Source of the DNA: an uncultured Clostridia bacterium
GTDB lineage: Bacteria; Bacillota; Clostridia; Oscillospirales; Ruminococcaceae
Assembly: GCA_947510165.1 (NCBI GenBank)
Contig: CANNSB010000010.1
Span: 1-33,429, forward strand
DNA length: 33,429 bases
Reading direction: 5' to 3'
Shown here: piece by piece, positions 32,428-33,429 of the stretch
Position numbering within the stretch: position 1 is the stretch's first letter
How the letters are laid out: each line of letters starts with the position of its first letter
Made by a program: the position numbers and the translations under genes
Notes under the pieces: generated by a model
Told to the model about the DNA's origin: nothing
The model's input: only the letters and a program-made list of their open reading frames with translations
Database searches by the model: none

Positions 32428-33305
32428 ATAAATTTAAAATTATTTTGGATTAAACTAGTGGTTAAATCTCTAGGAATAAGATTGTTATCTAAATCTTTTT
32501 TATACTGAGGAATAATTTTATTTATTTTATATCCGTGATTATCTTTAATTTGAATATATAAATCCCTTCTATATTCAAAATCGTAGAATGAAATATTTGT
32601 ATCTGTTATATTTATTATACTGTTATAGATTGAATCAATATTTTTATTATTAATTTTTTCCATAATTTGCAGAATGATTTCTGAAAATAAATTTAATTTA
32701 TCTTGATATAATTTTTCTAAATTATCTTCAGAGGATGTTTTTAGAAGAAGTTGTGAAATAGTATTTCCCATAATTGGTATAATATTATTGTTATTATCTA
32801 TAAATTTTTCTGTATCTGGATGATTTATAATAGATGCATTTTTATTATTTAAATTTATACCGCCAAATGAGTTTATAATTGTCTGTAAATTTTCATCATT
32901 TATTTTTAAAAATCTATCTATTTTAATGTCAAATTTATTCTCTATGCCTTTAGTCACCATAAGATTTCCACCATATATATGCATGTCTGATAAATTTTTA
33001 TTTTGAGTATTTACATTTATAATAATTTCTTTTGGAATAATAGTAGTTACTATTTCATTATTTTGGGGTAAAAATCTAATTAAAAAATATTCAGAAGGGG
33101 GAGATATTTTGTCCTTTGAAATCATTATAAGGGTTGTTAAATCATGATTTTCTTCAACTTTTATATTTTGTGGAATAACAACATTTTTTGTTATTCCTTT
33201 TGAAGAATTAGAAATATTAGTAGTGAAAATAACAATTAAAGTTATTAAGCTAAATGATAAAAAACTTATGAAAAAAGATTTGGAAAATGCCTTAAAATTA
33301 CTCAT
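32418..33305 (-). CDS. LCP-like (LytR-CpsA-Psr) extracytoplasmic protein with degraded active site
   Basis: 295 residues with one N-terminal membrane segment (11-29). The layout follows an LCP domain: strand FLIRFLPQNNEIVTTIIPKEI (compare 'xxxSIPRDT'), LSDMHIYGGNLMVTKGIENKFDIKIDRFLKI and LQTIINSFGGINLN, which corresponds to the LCP 'LVDxLGGV'. LCP enzymes attach teichoic acids or capsule to peptidoglycan using conserved Arg/Asp residues; here the PRDT motif is PKEI (91-94) and the RSDT motif is PPSEYF, so normal phosphotransferase activity is doubtful. Related divergent LCP-like proteins are seen in Clostridia. AGGAGGT is at 33317-33311 before ATG 33305. Convergent with the phosphate cluster. 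Confidence 0.7.
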   Translation of the reverse strand: MSNFKAFSKSFFISFLSFSLITLIVIFTTNISNSSKGITKNVVIPQNIKVEENHDLTTLIMISKDKISPPSEYFLIRFLPQNNEIVTTIIPKEIIINVNTQNKNLSDMHIYGGNLMVTKGIENKFDIKIDRFLKINDENLQTIINSFGGINLNNKNASIINHPDTEKFIDNNNNIIPIMGNTISQLLLKTSSEDNLEKLYQDKLNLFSEIILQIMEKINNKNIDSIYNSIINITDTNISFYDFEYRRDLYIQIKDNHGYKINKIIPQYKKDLDNNLIPRDLTTSLIQNNFKFIKK

Positions 33306-33394
33306 AATAGACCTCCTAATCGTTATGAAATATAACTATATAGCTTATTTTTAACAATTTTTTTATGTTTATTCAAATAAAAATAAAAAAAGAG

Positions 33395-33424
33395 TTGACA
33401 GAGAGGGAATAAATATGCTATTAT
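33395..33424 (+). promoter_or_regulatory. Strong sigma-A promoter with upstream A-tract, reading out of the window
   Basis: TTGACA (33395-33400), 18 bases, TATTAT (33419-33424), preceded by an A-rich tract (33375-33391) like an UP element. Strong promoters of this style often drive rRNA or tRNA operons or highly expressed genes; the transcribed gene lies beyond 33429. Confidence 0.7.
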
Positions 33425-33429
33425 AACTA

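Overview
The window looks like a chromosomal segment of a low-GC (about 30 percent by eye), anaerobic, endospore-forming Clostridia-type Firmicute. Evidence: pyruvate:ferredoxin oxidoreductase, a rubredoxin-first rubrerythrin, spore coat genes cotJA-cotJB-cotJC, dipicolinate synthase dpaA-dpaB, strong AGGAGG ribosome sites and frequent TTG starts. DpaAB argues against Clostridium cluster I, whose members are reported to lack it; I do not name a genus.

Layout. 1-519: 3' end of a surface protein with proline-rich repeats. 603-1499: meso-diaminopimelate dehydrogenase. 1691-5251: PFOR. 5397-8010: a sporulation block (cotJABC, then dpaAB), each operon preceded by the same sigma-K-like box. Ddh and DpaAB both draw on the lysine/diaminopimelate branch. 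8025-8867 (minus): an MTA/SAH nucleosidase made as a lipoprotein. 9045-9503: small regulatory-like beta-sandwich protein. 9545-11741 (minus): ArsP-type permease, ArsR repressor and a membrane-tethered alpha/beta hydrolase that appears to start at AUU. 11916-12359: a promoter, a tRNA-like leader element and a zinc-ribbon protein. 12448-13320: ksgA. 13350-14501 (minus): rubrerythrin and a DtxR/MntR-type regulator. 14667-17592: an ABC exporter of the MacB/FtsX type. 17867-25124: a surface block with a 1736-residue M26 (ZmpB/IgA-protease-like) protein whose HExxH site is missing, a dual-specificity-type phosphatase and a Cna-B/SpaA-like membrane-anchored protein. 25197-31768: a complete phosphate regulon, pstSCAB-phoU-phoB-phoR, headed by three TTTACA-type Pho repeats. 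31790-32383: a seven-repeat beta-solenoid protein. 32418-33305 (minus): an LCP-like protein with degraded catalytic motifs. The window ends in a strong sigma-A promoter with an upstream A-tract, pointing outwards.

Most genes are separated by strong hairpin terminators, several shared by convergent genes. The items most worth a second look are the tRNA-like leader before the zinc-ribbon gene, the catalytically degenerate M26 protein, the AUU-start hydrolase, the extracytoplasmic MTA/SAH nucleosidase, and the 15-residue repeat protein behind phoR. All domain assignments come from reading the sequence against remembered family motifs; no database search was run.
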